Below, one piece after another: positions 28,604 through 36,224 of a DNA stretch of 64,000 nucleotides. Made by a program: the position numbers and the translations under genes. The stretch covers positions 744,001 to 808,000 of the forward strand of contig CABIZZ010000001.1 of assembly GCA_902363395.1 (NCBI GenBank). Reading direction: 5' to 3'. The first letter of the stretch is position 1; every line of letters begins with the position of its first letter. This DNA is from Streptococcaceae bacterium. GTDB lineage: Bacteria; Bacillota; Bacilli; Lactobacillales; Streptococcaceae. A model generated the notes under the pieces. The model worked only from the letters and a program-made list of their open reading frames with translations. It made no database searches and was not told where the DNA came from.

Positions 28604-28969
28604 ATGAGACTGTGGCACCAAGACTTGATTAGCAAACTCCCTCGTCCCCAGCTCCTCGGCCAACATCGGGAATGCTGCGCCCTTCGAGGCAACGGCTGGG
28701 GCAAGAAGCACGCGACGGTCAACTATGTCTTTGACTACTCGCCCTATCGCCTCTATGCCTATCACCGCCTCATCATGGAGGAGATGACCGCTCGTGGCTA
28801 CAAGGTCAGCCCAGAGTGGTGGGAGTCGACCTACCGAGGCAAGACCTGCCCAGCCTACCCAGAACTGGGAGAAGAAGCCTTGAGTACACCCATCTATCCC
28901 GAGCATCAGGCTACTTACCTCCAAGAATGCCTAGACAATCTAGCAGAAAAAGGGATTCAATTAGATTAA
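28604..28969 (+). CDS. TIGR02328-type pyrimidine dimer DNA glycosylase/endonuclease V-like protein
   Basis: 121 residues starting MRLWHQDLISKLPRPQLLGQH. The N-terminal pattern (basic residue after Met, LLGQHRECCALRGNGW, KKHATVNYVF) is that of bacterial proteins related to T4 endonuclease V, which cut cyclobutane pyrimidine dimers. The family uses the N-terminal amine as nucleophile, so Met removal would matter; position 2 here is Arg, not Thr as in T4, so activity is uncertain. It starts one codon after the DUF1722 stop with AGGAGG in between; a two-gene operon ended by a terminator. Confidence 0.8.
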   Translation: MRLWHQDLISKLPRPQLLGQHRECCALRGNGWGKKHATVNYVFDYSPYRLYAYHRLIMEEMTARGYKVSPEWWESTYRGKTCPAYPELGEEALSTPIYPEHQATYLQECLDNLAEKGIQLD

Positions 28970-28970
28970 G

Positions 28971-29001
28971 AAAAAACGGACCAGACCAGGTTCGTTTTTT
29001 T
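28971..29001 (+). terminator. Terminator of the DUF1722 operon
   Basis: AAAAAACGGACC pairs with GGTTCGTTTTTTT. Confidence 0.8.
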
Positions 29002-29055
29002 GCGCCAATTCCCAACAAAATGTTTTGAAAGCGTTAATTTCTTTCCCAAACATGC

Positions 29056-29061
29056 TATAAT
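29056..29061 (+). promoter_or_regulatory. Extended -10 promoter of the MazG/helicase cassette
   Basis: TGCTATAAT is a consensus extended -10 element, 35 bases before the MazG start. A weak cre-like box (TGAAAGCGTTAATT, 29026-29039, two mismatches) lies upstream. Confidence 0.65.
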
Positions 29062-29095
29062 AATAGGAGATTATGTACAGGAAAAGGATAGACGG

Positions 29096-29434
29096 ATGAA
29101 AGAATTAATCGATTTAATTAATCAATTTAGAGATGAACGTGACTGGAGAAAGTTTCATAACGAAAAAGATTTAGCTATTTCGATTTCACTAGAAGCAAGT
29201 GAATTATTGGAACTATTTCAGTGGAAACAGTCAGAGGAAGTAGTTGAAAAGTCGTTACAAGAAATCAAAGAAGAACTTGCGGATGTTTTTATGTATGCCT
29301 TAATGCTTGCCGATAATTTGAATCTGGATGTAGAAGAAATTATAAAAGAGAAAATTGATATAAACTCAAAAAAATACCCTGTAGAATTAAGCAAAGGTAG
29401 CAATAAAAAATATACGGACTTGGAGAAAAAATGA
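29096..29434 (+). CDS. MazG-like nucleotide pyrophosphohydrolase
   Basis: 112 residues with the all-alpha NTP pyrophosphatase metal motif: Glu33/Glu36 in SLEASELLELFQW and Glu59-Glu60-x-x-Asp63 in EIKEELADVFMYAL. Such enzymes cleave (d)NTPs to monophosphates and PPi, in housekeeping, stress signalling or phage defence. The ATG at 29096 is chosen from its family-typical start MKELIDLINQFRDERDW. Visibly AT-rich compared with neighbours. Its stop overlaps the start of the helicase gene (ATGA at 29431), so the two products are made together. Confidence 0.87.
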   Translation: MKELIDLINQFRDERDWRKFHNEKDLAISISLEASELLELFQWKQSEEVVEKSLQEIKEELADVFMYALMLADNLNLDVEEIIKEKIDINSKKYPVELSKGSNKKYTDLEKK

Positions 29435-31170
29435 GCAACATTCAATCACCCGTAGTTATAGAAATCGACTATTCAAGTCGAACGTTTGACCAATTAAAAG
29501 AAACGATTGCCCCAAAACATTCTAAGCTTATTTTTGATTATCCAACTGTATATATCGTAAATGATGAGAATAAAAATAAGTATAGTGTGTATGTTGGAGA
29601 AACAACAGATATTATTCGAAGAACAAATCAACACTTATCAGATGATATAAAGAAGAACCGAGAAGATTGGCGACAATTTGAACAATCTAAAACTTCTAAA
29701 ATGTTTGTCATTGGGCATAACCATTTTAATAAATCATTGACATTGGATATTGAGAATAGATTAATGCTCTATCTTTCAAGTGTTGAACAGGTTGAACGTG
29801 TTCAGAATAGAAGAGGGAATCCTCAAAATCAATACTATACTTCTGAGGAATTGGACGAGATTTTTTCAAAGATTTGGAGAACCCTAAATAGAAAAAACCA
29901 CTATTTATTCCCAGCTGAAAGCTTTATTCGAAATTCAGCGATATTTAAATCCTCTCCATTTCACAAGTTAACGGATGAACAAGTAAAGGCCAAAAATGAA
30001 ATATTGCTCAAAATTACATCCGTCATCAGTAAAAATGAAACAGGAGTTCTAATTTTAGTAAAGGGTGATGCTGGTGCAGGGAAAACGGTATTGATGAGTT
30101 CTCTCATCGATGATTTGTTGAATTCTGAAGATATTCAGATGATCCGTGAAAACAATGATATCAATTTGGTTGTGAATCATGATGATCAACTCAGTGTTTA
30201 TCAAGAAATTGAGAAAAAATTGGAATGGAAGAGTGGATCAAATATTAATGTTGTGATGAAACCAACTCAATTTTTGAATGCTCTGAAGAAAGAAAAAACT
30301 GATGCTGGAATTGTAGTGGTTGATGAAGGTCATTTATTATTGACTGCAAAAAATCAAGCTTATCTAGGTGGGAATCATCTAAATGATTTACTTTCTAAAT
30401 CAAAAGTAGTAGTACTTGTTTATGATGAAAATCAGATCATGAACAAATCCCAAATATGGACAGATGATTCTTTCTTGAAATTGGAACACGAAGCCAATTT
30501 AAAAGGAAATCTCATTACGCTACATAACCAAATGCGTATCCATGCTACAAAGGAAACAGTTGAGTGGATAAGAAATCTGATTGATGTTGGAGTTGTGAAT
30601 GAGGTTCCAAGAGATAATGATTATGATATTAGAGTTTTTGACTCTCCTGAGGAACTTCAAAGTGCAATCATGGAAAAAAATGATAATCAGAGTTTAGGGA
30701 TTTCACGCTTAACAGCAACCTATGATTGGGAATATAGTAGTCAATCAAAACCAAAGGATTCGGACTATTGGTGTGTTCGTATCGGAGACTGGTCTTGTCC
30801 GTGGAACAGACAACTTGCAAAAGAAAAAGAATCTAAACATTTATCTTGGATAGAGCAGTCTCAAACGATTCATGAAATTGGCTCAACGTTTACCGTTCAG
30901 GGATTTGATCTAAATTATGTGGGAGTTATCATTGGCCCATCTGTCAAATATAGAGACGGGAAAATCATTTTTGATATAAGTGAAAGCAAAAACAAAAGTG
31001 CTGTGCAAAACAGAAAACTTGAATCAGGTGAAATGATTAATTACGGAGAAACATTATTGCGAAATGAGTTAAATGTTTTGCTCACCCGTGGAGTTAACGG
31101 GCTATATGTCTATGCGGTTGATGAAGAACTTCAAAATGCTCTTAAGAAAGCAATTGGAAATAGAAAGTAA
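29431..31170 (+). CDS. GIY-YIG nuclease fused to SLFN-g3 (DUF2075) helicase domain
   Basis: 579 residues. Residues 38-115 look like a GIY-YIG endonuclease: TVYIVND, YSVYVGETTDIIRRTNQH with Arg63/64, and the metal Glu108 in LDIENRL. A superfamily 1-type helicase of the DUF2075/Schlafen group 3 type follows: Walker A GDAGAGKT (212-219), Walker B VVVDEGH (295-301), LHNQMRIHA (364-372), STFTVQGFDLNYVG (485-498) and LLTRGVNGLYVY (550-561). All motifs look intact. AT-rich and coupled to a MazG-like enzyme. A role in nucleic acid restriction or antiviral defence is inference from domain content. Confidence 0.88.
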   Translation: MSNIQSPVVIEIDYSSRTFDQLKETIAPKHSKLIFDYPTVYIVNDENKNKYSVYVGETTDIIRRTNQHLSDDIKKNREDWRQFEQSKTSKMFVIGHNHFNKSLTLDIENRLMLYLSSVEQVERVQNRRGNPQNQYYTSEELDEIFSKIWRTLNRKNHYLFPAESFIRNSAIFKSSPFHKLTDEQVKAKNEILLKITSVISKNETGVLILVKGDAGAGKTVLMSSLIDDLLNSEDIQMIRENNDINLVVNHDDQLSVYQEIEKKLEWKSGSNINVVMKPTQFLNALKKEKTDAGIVVVDEGHLLLTAKNQAYLGGNHLNDLLSKSKVVVLVYDENQIMNKSQIWTDDSFLKLEHEANLKGNLITLHNQMRIHATKETVEWIRNLIDVGVVNEVPRDNDYDIRVFDSPEELQSAIMEKNDNQSLGISRLTATYDWEYSSQSKPKDSDYWCVRIGDWSCPWNRQLAKEKESKHLSWIEQSQTIHEIGSTFTVQGFDLNYVGVIIGPSVKYRDGKIIFDISESKNKSAVQNRKLESGEMINYGETLLRNELNVLLTRGVNGLYVYAVDEELQNALKKAIGNRK

Positions 31171-31258
31171 GATTTCAAAAATAGTTTCCCGAATTTTGAT
31201 AAGGGTAGCAGAAGTGTTCTAAAGTAAGATAATTATTTTGTCCAACTATTAAACTCAC

Positions 31259-31289
31259 AACCCTCCTTAGTTTTCTAAGGAGGTTTTTC
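31259..31289 (+). terminator. Terminator of the MazG/helicase cassette
   Basis: AACCCTCCTTAG pairs with CTAAGGAGGTTTTT around a TTTT loop. Confidence 0.9.
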
Positions 31290-31305
31290 TGTCGAGTTAT
31301 TTTTC

Positions 31306-31356
31306 TTGCTTCTTTGGAAAAAGAATGTATAATGTTGTAATATAAAAAGTTACAAC
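31306..31356 (+). promoter_or_regulatory. Promoter and TTGTAA-N9-TTACAA operator of the VOC gene
   Basis: TTGCTT (31306-31311), a 16-base spacer and TATAAT (31328-31333). Directly downstream is the inverted repeat GTTGTAA-N9-TTACAAC (31334-31356), over the expected start site. The same TTGTAA-N9-TTACAA element lies just after the -10 of the FMN reductase gene at 32344. Confidence 0.75.
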
Positions 31357-31382
31357 TAAACAAGACCAAAAAGGAGACACTT

Positions 31383-32234
31383 ATGACCTACGCCTACAAT
31401 AGCAAGATTTACTTGGCAGAAACAGCGCTAAATGTGAAGGATTTGGCGCGCCAGACTGCTTTTTACACCCAAATTCTGGGCTTGGAGATGTTGTCTCAGA
31501 CTGAGGAGGAAGTCCTTCTTGGGGCTGGAGGCAAGCCCTTGGTCCACCTCATCCAAACGGATCGGACTGAGTCTGTTAAGGCTAGCTACGGTCTCTACCA
31601 CATGGCCATTCTCCTACCTAGTCGGGAGGACTTAGCGGATGTCTTCAAGCATATGGCTGAGCTGAAGGTTCCCTTTGTCGGGGCTGCCGACCACGGCTAC
31701 AGTGAGGCTCTCTATCTTGAAGATCCAGAGGGCAATGGCATTGAGCTCTACCGGGATAAGCCGGTGGCGGAGTGGGATATCCGTGAGGATGGCCGTATCA
31801 TCGGCGTGACGGAGGAGCTCTCAGCTCAAGAAATCTATGAAATGGGCCGCAAGGTGGAGCCTTTCCAGATAGCATCCGATACCCGCATGGGGCATATCCA
31901 TCTCTCTGTGAGAGATAGCCGAGTAGCGTCAGCCTTTTATCAGAAAGTGCTAGACCTGTCAGATAAGTTCACCGTCCCGTCTGCCAGCTGGATTGCTTCT
32001 GGGGATTACCACCATCACCTGGCTGTCAATGAGTGGGGTGGAAAGCACTTATCTAAACGTGAAGCTCAGCTTCCTGGCCTTGCCTATTACGTCGTCCACG
32101 TAGAAATGAAAGAAGACTTGGTTGCCATCGCAGAGAGAGCAAAAGAGCAGGAGGCACCAGTCACCTGGCTAACCTCAGGCGAGCTCGAGTTTACAGACCC
32201 GGATGGGATTGTAACCCGCGTCAGAAAAGGTTAG
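31383..32234 (+). CDS. VOC family protein (CatE-like, two glyoxalase/dioxygenase modules)
   Basis: 283 residues with two vicinal-oxygen-chelate modules. The first (about 8-130) contains LGLEMLSQTEEEVLLGAGG, YHMAILLPSR and EDPEGNGIELYRDKP. The second (about 165-283) contains GHIHLSVRD, HHHLAVNEWGG and FTDPDGIVTRV. The His/His/Glu metal ligands are visible. The architecture is that of Bacillus CatE-type catechol-2,3-dioxygenases, induced by quinone and electrophile stress; the streptococcal substrate is not known. It shares an operator with the next gene, an FMN-dependent reductase. Start preceded by AAGGAGA. Confidence 0.88.
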   Translation: MTYAYNSKIYLAETALNVKDLARQTAFYTQILGLEMLSQTEEEVLLGAGGKPLVHLIQTDRTESVKASYGLYHMAILLPSREDLADVFKHMAELKVPFVGAADHGYSEALYLEDPEGNGIELYRDKPVAEWDIREDGRIIGVTEELSAQEIYEMGRKVEPFQIASDTRMGHIHLSVRDSRVASAFYQKVLDLSDKFTVPSASWIASGDYHHHLAVNEWGGKHLSKREAQLPGLAYYVVHVEMKEDLVAIAERAKEQEAPVTWLTSGELEFTDPDGIVTRVRKG

Positions 32235-32300
32235 AAACCTTGATAAATTAGGGTTTTTGAGATAAAAAAACAAAAATAGTAAAAATTAGTGATAGTTCAA

Positions 32301-32364
32301 GATGTAATTCTTGACATTACATCTAGGCCGTGTATAATAGTTTTTGTAACAAATAAACTTACAA
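32301..32364 (+). promoter_or_regulatory. Promoter with two palindromes before the FMN reductase gene
   Basis: TTGACA (32312-32317), a 16-base spacer and TATAAT (32334-32339). A perfect 9-bp inverted repeat AGATGTAAT-N7-ATTACATCT (32301-32325) spans the -35. A second site, TTGTAA-N9-TTACAA (32344-32364), lies just after the -10 and matches the one before the VOC gene. Confidence 0.78.
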
Positions 32365-32382
32365 CAGAAAGAGGAAACAACT

Positions 32383-32922
32383 ATGAAAAACATTTTATTT
32401 ATCGTCGGATCTCTTCGTCAAGGATCTTTCAACCACCAAATGGCTAAGAAAGCAGAAAGCCTTCTTGAAGGAAAAGCAACAGTGACTTACTTGGACTACA
32501 AGGACATCCCTATGATGAACCAAGATTTGGAAACGCCAACCTTGCCAGCAGTAAAAGCGGCGCGTGATGCAGTCCTTGCGGCGGATGCCATCTGGATCTT
32601 CTCACCAGTCTATAACTTTGCCGTTCCAGGTGTAGTGAAAAACTTGATCGACTGGCTCAGCCGTGCCCTTGACCTATCAGAAACTCGTGGTCCATCTGCC
32701 CTCCAAGACAAGATCGTAACAGTATCTTCAGTCGCTAATGCAGGACACGAGCCAATGTTTGCGGCCTACCAAGCCCTCTTACCATTCGTTCGTACCCAAG
32801 TAGTAGGAGACTTCACAGGAACAACCGTTAACCCAGAAGCCTGGGCAACAGGTGAATTGATCTTGACAGACGAAGCAATCGCAGGATTGGAAAAACAAGC
32901 CCAAGCCCTATTGGAAGCATAA
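32383..32922 (+). CDS. NADPH-dependent FMN reductase / quinone reductase-like flavoprotein
   Basis: 179 residues of the FMN_red flavodoxin-like family. The FMN phosphate loop is [13 protein letters not shown] (residues 8-20), and the isoalloxazine-binding segment is [20 protein letters not shown]. Members reduce quinones, azo compounds, chromate or FMN at the expense of NAD(P)H. The doubled operator and the shared site with the VOC gene suggest an inducible electrophile-stress enzyme. GAGGAAAC precedes the ATG. A downstream AAGCTG.AAC/GTT.CAGCTT hairpin lies at 32927-32950. Confidence 0.9.
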   Translation: MKNILFIVGSLRQGSFNHQMAKKAESLLEGKATVTYLDYKDIPMMNQDLETPTLPAVKAARDAVLAADAIWIFSPVYNFAVPGVVKNLIDWLSRALDLSETRGPSALQDKIVTVSSVANAGHEPMFAAYQALLPFVRTQVVGDFTGTTVNPEAWATGELILTDEAIAGLEKQAQALLEA

Positions 32923-33021
32923 TAAAAGCTGAAACTGAGGTTCCAGCTTAGGATGTAGAACAGTTAATAGCTAGATAATTCTTTCAAATAATGGCTATAA
33001 TTTTAGTCATTGAAGATAAAA

Positions 33022-33154
33022 AACTTTCCGCTGTGAGAAAGTGCCTGAAACGCATTTGTTTCAGGCAGTCGGGAGTTTTGGAACCTTAGGTCCAAAACTA
33101 AGTCATGGAACTTCTACGAAGTTCGCTGACGTCCGTACTCACCTAAGGAAAGTT
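33022..33154 (-). repeat. Repeat B, copy 3 (full, inverted)
   Basis: On the minus strand it runs AACTTTCCTTAGGTGAG ... CTCACAGCGGAAAGTT. The middle hairpin is AGTTTTGGA-CCTAAGGT-TCCAAAACT and the third is CTGCCTGAAAC/GTTTCAGGCA. Compared with copy 1, both strands of these stems changed together, so pairing is kept. It lies between the convergent FMN reductase and VIT genes. Confidence 0.9.
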
Positions 33155-33179
33155 TTTTTGAGGATTAAATCTTCAAATT

Positions 33180-33207
33180 AAGCTGAGACTTCTGTCTCAG
33201 CTTTTTT
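33180..33207 (+). terminator. Terminator between FMN reductase and VIT genes
   Basis: AAGCTGAGAC pairs perfectly with GTCTCAGCTT around TTCT, with a T run on the plus strand. It touches the stop of the leftward VIT gene. Confidence 0.85.
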
Positions 33208-33901
33208 AAATACTAAACAATTGTCCGAAGAGATAGGTAACCCCCATAGTCAGTAATCCGATGACCAAGTTACGGATCATAGCCTGCTTGGTAGGAGCTT
33301 TTCCTAGCTTGGCACTGGTGTAGCCAGTAAATAGAAGGGAAAGGGCCACGATGATTACCGTTGCTGGGATCCGGATTTCTTTTGGCAAGAGGATGATAGA
33401 CAGCATAGGAGGAAGGGATCCAAGGACAAAGGCAACAAAGCTAGAGATGGCCGCATGCCATGGATTGGTAAACTCTTCAAACTCCAGGCCATACTTTTCT
33501 TCCACTAGGGCCTTGAGAGGGTGTTTGAGAAAGGCCCGCTCGGTCATGATTTGAGCAGCCGTTTCGCATTCCCCATTTTGGATATAGGCCGCGTAGAGAG
33601 AGTTGCGGGCGGCTTTTGGATCCCGGTCCAGAAGGGCTTGCTCCCGACTCACAGCGGCTTCTTCTGTATCCTTTTGGGTCGATACAGAGACGTATTCACC
33701 ACCTGCCATAGAGAAGGCACCGGCTAGAATGGCCGAAAGGCCAGATAGGAAGATGATCCAGAGGTTGCTGGTCGCACTGGCAACCCCGATAACAACTCCA
33801 GCGATTGAGATAATGCCATCATTGGCACCGAGCACTCCAGCCCGTAAGATATTTAAGCGGTCATTAAATGAAGCATCAACGCCATGTTTTGTTTCAGTCA
33901 T
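33206..33901 (-). CDS. VIT1/CCC1 family iron/manganese transporter
   Basis: 231 residues. Membrane helices are near residues 25-50, 55-75 (containing the family motif LSAILAGAFSMAGGEYVSVSTQKD), 150-175, 180-198 and 205-228. A charged cytoplasmic loop in the middle holds several Glu residues (EAAVSREQALL and CETAAQIMTERAFLK), as in the metal-binding helix of VIT1. The Gly-Glu-Tyr core is intact. It should move Fe2+ or Mn2+ out of the cytoplasm. Control by a PerR-type box over its promoter fits a metal/oxidative stress role. Confidence 0.92.
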   Translation of the reverse strand: MTETKHGVDASFNDRLNILRAGVLGANDGIISIAGVVIGVASATSNLWIIFLSGLSAILAGAFSMAGGEYVSVSTQKDTEEAAVSREQALLDRDPKAARNSLYAAYIQNGECETAAQIMTERAFLKHPLKALVEEKYGLEFEEFTNPWHAAISSFVAFVLGSLPPMLSIILLPKEIRIPATVIIVALSLLFTGYTSAKLGKAPTKQAMIRNLVIGLLTMGVTYLFGQLFSI

Positions 33902-33921
33902 ACTTGTCTCCTAAGACTTAT

Positions 33922-33958
33922 TTAGAATGATTATAATTAATCTTATATAATTTTGCAA
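33922..33958 (-). promoter_or_regulatory. VIT promoter with PerR/Fur-like box
   Basis: On the minus strand: TTGCAA (-35), 17 bases, TATAAT (-10). The -10 is embedded in a 7-1-7 palindrome that reads TTAGAATGATTATAA on the plus strand (33922-33936). It differs at one position from the PerR consensus TTATAATnATTATAA. Confidence 0.72.
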
Positions 33959-34076
33959 GTCTTTTGTCCTAAATGATAAAAGTCCGACAATTTAAGAAAG
34001 GACTATAGAGGGTAGGAGGCCTATCTCATCTTAAAAAAAATACCGCAAGCAGAAGGAGCTAAGATATTATAATGCT

Positions 34077-34105
34077 TTGACAATCGAAATAATTTTAGAT
34101 ATAAT
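34077..34105 (+). promoter_or_regulatory. Consensus promoter of the lipoprotein gene
   Basis: TTGACA (34077-34082), 17 bases, TATAAT (34100-34105). Confidence 0.88.
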
Positions 34106-34136
34106 TCTATAAATGAAACATAAATAGGAGTCAACC

Positions 34137-34739
34137 ATGAAAAAATTAGTCGCAAGCGGTATTACCCTTCTCTCGGTCTTGACCTTGGTCGCATGTTCGG
34201 GAAATCAAACTGCAAAACCAAAGGCTTCTTCAGAGAAGTCTTCAAGCAAGGTGGAGAAATCTTCTTCTAAGAAGTCTTCCTCATCTAAGAAGAAATCATC
34301 TTCATCAAAGAAATTTGAATTGACAGATGATACAAGTAGCTCTTCTAGTCAGTCTACATCAGGCTCTGGCGCTCAAGCAACCACTCCAGAAGTTGTTTTG
34401 GTAACAGATCAGGAAATTGAAAATGCGAAAACTATTGGGGATATCAAGGCGCTTTACGCAAAATTAGCTGAAAATTATAAGAAGTATGCCAATGAACTGG
34501 GAGAAAAATTGCCAAAATCTGAACAAGAATCTTATTTCAAGGCCTTGGAACCTGGTATCAAGAAGATGGATGAAGAGTTGGCTTCTGTGAATGAAACTCT
34601 TGCTCAATTTGGAGATGATACAACGCTATTCCCAGAAGAGAACCGTGCTGCTTTTATTGAGGCCTTCAAAGCAACTCGTGATACCATGACAAACGCTATG
34701 GTATCTGGCTATAAGTTGGTTGCAGGTTTAACTAGCTAA
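34137..34739 (+). CDS. Ser/Lys-rich lipoprotein, unknown function
   Basis: 200 residues. A type II signal peptide ends in the lipobox LVAC, with Cys20 as the lipidated residue. Residues 25-60 are a low-complexity Ser/Lys linker (KSSSKVEKSSSKKSSSSKK) that probably spans the wall. The rest (about 95-200) is a helical domain with EIENAKTIGDIKALYAKLAENY. AATAGGAG precedes the ATG, and a consensus promoter stands 32 bases before it. I recognise no named family. A terminator-like stem GGCTCC/GGAGCC follows at 34741-34765. Confidence 0.85.
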   Translation: MKKLVASGITLLSVLTLVACSGNQTAKPKASSEKSSSKVEKSSSKKSSSSKKKSSSSKKFELTDDTSSSSSQSTSGSGAQATTPEVVLVTDQEIENAKTIGDIKALYAKLAENYKKYANELGEKLPKSEQESYFKALEPGIKKMDEELASVNETLAQFGDDTTLFPEENRAAFIEAFKATRDTMTNAMVSGYKLVAGLTS

Positions 34740-34806
34740 GGCTCCTGTCTTCTCTGTGGAGCCCCAGTTTTTACAGCTACAGATTGAATCTGAAAAGAAA
34801 TAAAGA

Positions 34807-34990
34807 AAGAGAGAGTGGGACAGAAATCGGTAATTCGTTAGAATTCGATTTCGTCGTCCCACCTCCGCACAGTTGAGTAGGACTGTAAAAGCTGATGAAA
34901 TTAGCGTAGTAGAGCCCACTCAACCACTGCGTCTTGCTCGATAATCCAAAGACAAATGAGAGGCTAGGACTTTTGTCCCAGCCTCTTTTT
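34807..34990 (+). repeat. Repeat A, copy 2
   Basis: Nearly identical to copy 1: GAGAGTGGGACAGAAATCGG at the left, GAGGCTAGGACTTTTGTCCC at the right, with GTTGAGTAGGACTG and CCCACTCAACCACTGCGTC between. It lies between the lipoprotein and M42 genes, both rightward. Confidence 0.9.
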
Positions 34991-35064
34991 GCTTTCTATC
35001 TGAGCTAGTCTTTTAAAGGCAGTCGTGCTATAATCGTACTAACAGATTATTGAAGGAGAAAATC

Positions 35065-36102
35065 ATGAATCAAACAGTTGAATATCTAAAAGAACTCACA
35101 GCCATCGCATCACCGACAGGCTTTACAGAAGAAGTGGCGACCTACCTGGTCAAGACTTTGACAGATCTAGGCTACAGCCCTGTTCGGACGGCTAAGGGAG
35201 GCGTAACCGTTGTCCTCAAGGGTGAGAATGACGAGCAACACCGCTATATCACGGCCCATGTGGATACCTTGGGAGCAATTGTCCGTGCTGTGAAACCAGA
35301 TGGCCGTCTCAAGCTAGACCGTATTGGTGGTTTCCCTTGGAACATGATTGAAGGGGAAAACTGTACGGTCCATGTGGCCAATACTGGTAAGACCCACTCC
35401 GGTACTATCCTTGTCCACCAAACCTCTTGCCATGTCTACAAGGATGCGGGAACAGTGGAGCGGACCCAGGATAATATGGAAGTGCGCTTGGATGAAAAAG
35501 TGACCTCTGAAAAAGAAACCCGTGACTTGGGGATTGAAGTGGGAGACTTTATCAGCTTTGATGCTCGGACCATCGTCACAGATACGGGCTTTATCAAGTC
35601 TCGTCACTTGGATGACAAGGTCAGCGCTGCCATCTTGCTTAACCTCCTTCGCGTCTACAAGGAAGAAGGCGTGACCCTTCCAGTGACGACTCACTTTGCC
35701 TTTTCTGTCTTTGAAGAAGTGGGGCATGGGGCTAACTCCAGCATCCCAGCTCAAGCGGTCGAATATTTGGCAGTGGACATGGGCGCTATGGGAGATGACC
35801 AGCAGACAGACGAGTACACGGTTTCTATCTGTGTCAAAGATGCTTCTGGACCATACCACTATGGTTTCCGCCAGCACTTGGTGGCCTTGGCCAAGGAGCA
35901 AAACATCCCTTACAAACTGGACATCTATCCTTTCTATGGCTCTGATGCTTCTGCAGCCATGAGCGCAGGAGCAGAAGTCAAGCATGGTCTTCTCGGAGCA
36001 GGGATCGAGTCTAGCCACTCTTATGAGCGGACCCACGTGGATTCTGTGGTAGCGACAGAGCGCATGGTCGATGCCTATCTCAAGAGCGACTTGGTCAAAT
36101 AA
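35065..36102 (+). CDS. M42 family aminopeptidase (PepA/FrvX-like)
   Basis: 345 residues. Two-metal ligands are visible: His in YITAHVDTLG, Asp in KSRHLDDKVSAA, the catalytic Glu pair in VFEEVGHG, Asp in AVDMGA and the last His in ESSHSYERTH. M42 enzymes form cytoplasmic tetrahedral dodecamers that trim peptides; lactococcal/streptococcal PepA prefers Glu/Asp N-termini, but specificity cannot be read here. The ATG at 35065 has GAAGGAGA before it. A TATAAT box lies near 35030. A terminator follows at 36134-36170. Confidence 0.92.
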   Translation: MNQTVEYLKELTAIASPTGFTEEVATYLVKTLTDLGYSPVRTAKGGVTVVLKGENDEQHRYITAHVDTLGAIVRAVKPDGRLKLDRIGGFPWNMIEGENCTVHVANTGKTHSGTILVHQTSCHVYKDAGTVERTQDNMEVRLDEKVTSEKETRDLGIEVGDFISFDARTIVTDTGFIKSRHLDDKVSAAILLNLLRVYKEEGVTLPVTTHFAFSVFEEVGHGANSSIPAQAVEYLAVDMGAMGDDQQTDEYTVSICVKDASGPYHYGFRQHLVALAKEQNIPYKLDIYPFYGSDASAAMSAGAEVKHGLLGAGIESSHSYERTHVDSVVATERMVDAYLKSDLVK

Positions 36103-36133
36103 GTTTCGTTTTCAAGGTTAAAACATAGGATTG

Positions 36134-36170
36134 AATCTGCCTGGTCAAGTTGACTAGGTAGATTTTTTAG
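36134..36170 (+). terminator. M42 peptidase terminator
   Basis: AATCTGCCTGGTCA and TGACTAGGTAGATT pair with few mismatches, followed by TTTTT. Confidence 0.75.
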
Positions 36171-36190
36171 GATAAACTGTCAAAAAATTC

Positions 36191-36218
36191 TTGACAAGCC
36201 AAAAAAATGTAGTAAAAT
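36191..36218 (+). promoter_or_regulatory. trp operon promoter
   Basis: TTGACA (36191-36196), 16 bases, TAAAAT (36213-36218). Confidence 0.75.
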
Positions 36219-36224
36219 ATGTAG

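Noticed and set aside
29026..29039. cre-like box before the MazG/helicase cassette
   Set aside because: Two mismatches at the conserved 3' end; low evidence for carbon control.
34210..34320. Short tandem repeats in the lipoprotein gene
   Set aside because: They are codon-level repetition of a Ser/Lys linker, not a DNA repeat element.
35314..36036. 240-codon open frame on the minus strand
   Set aside because: It lies fully antisense to the M42 peptidase gene, whose metal-binding motifs are intact; the antisense protein has no recognisable domain or ribosome site.
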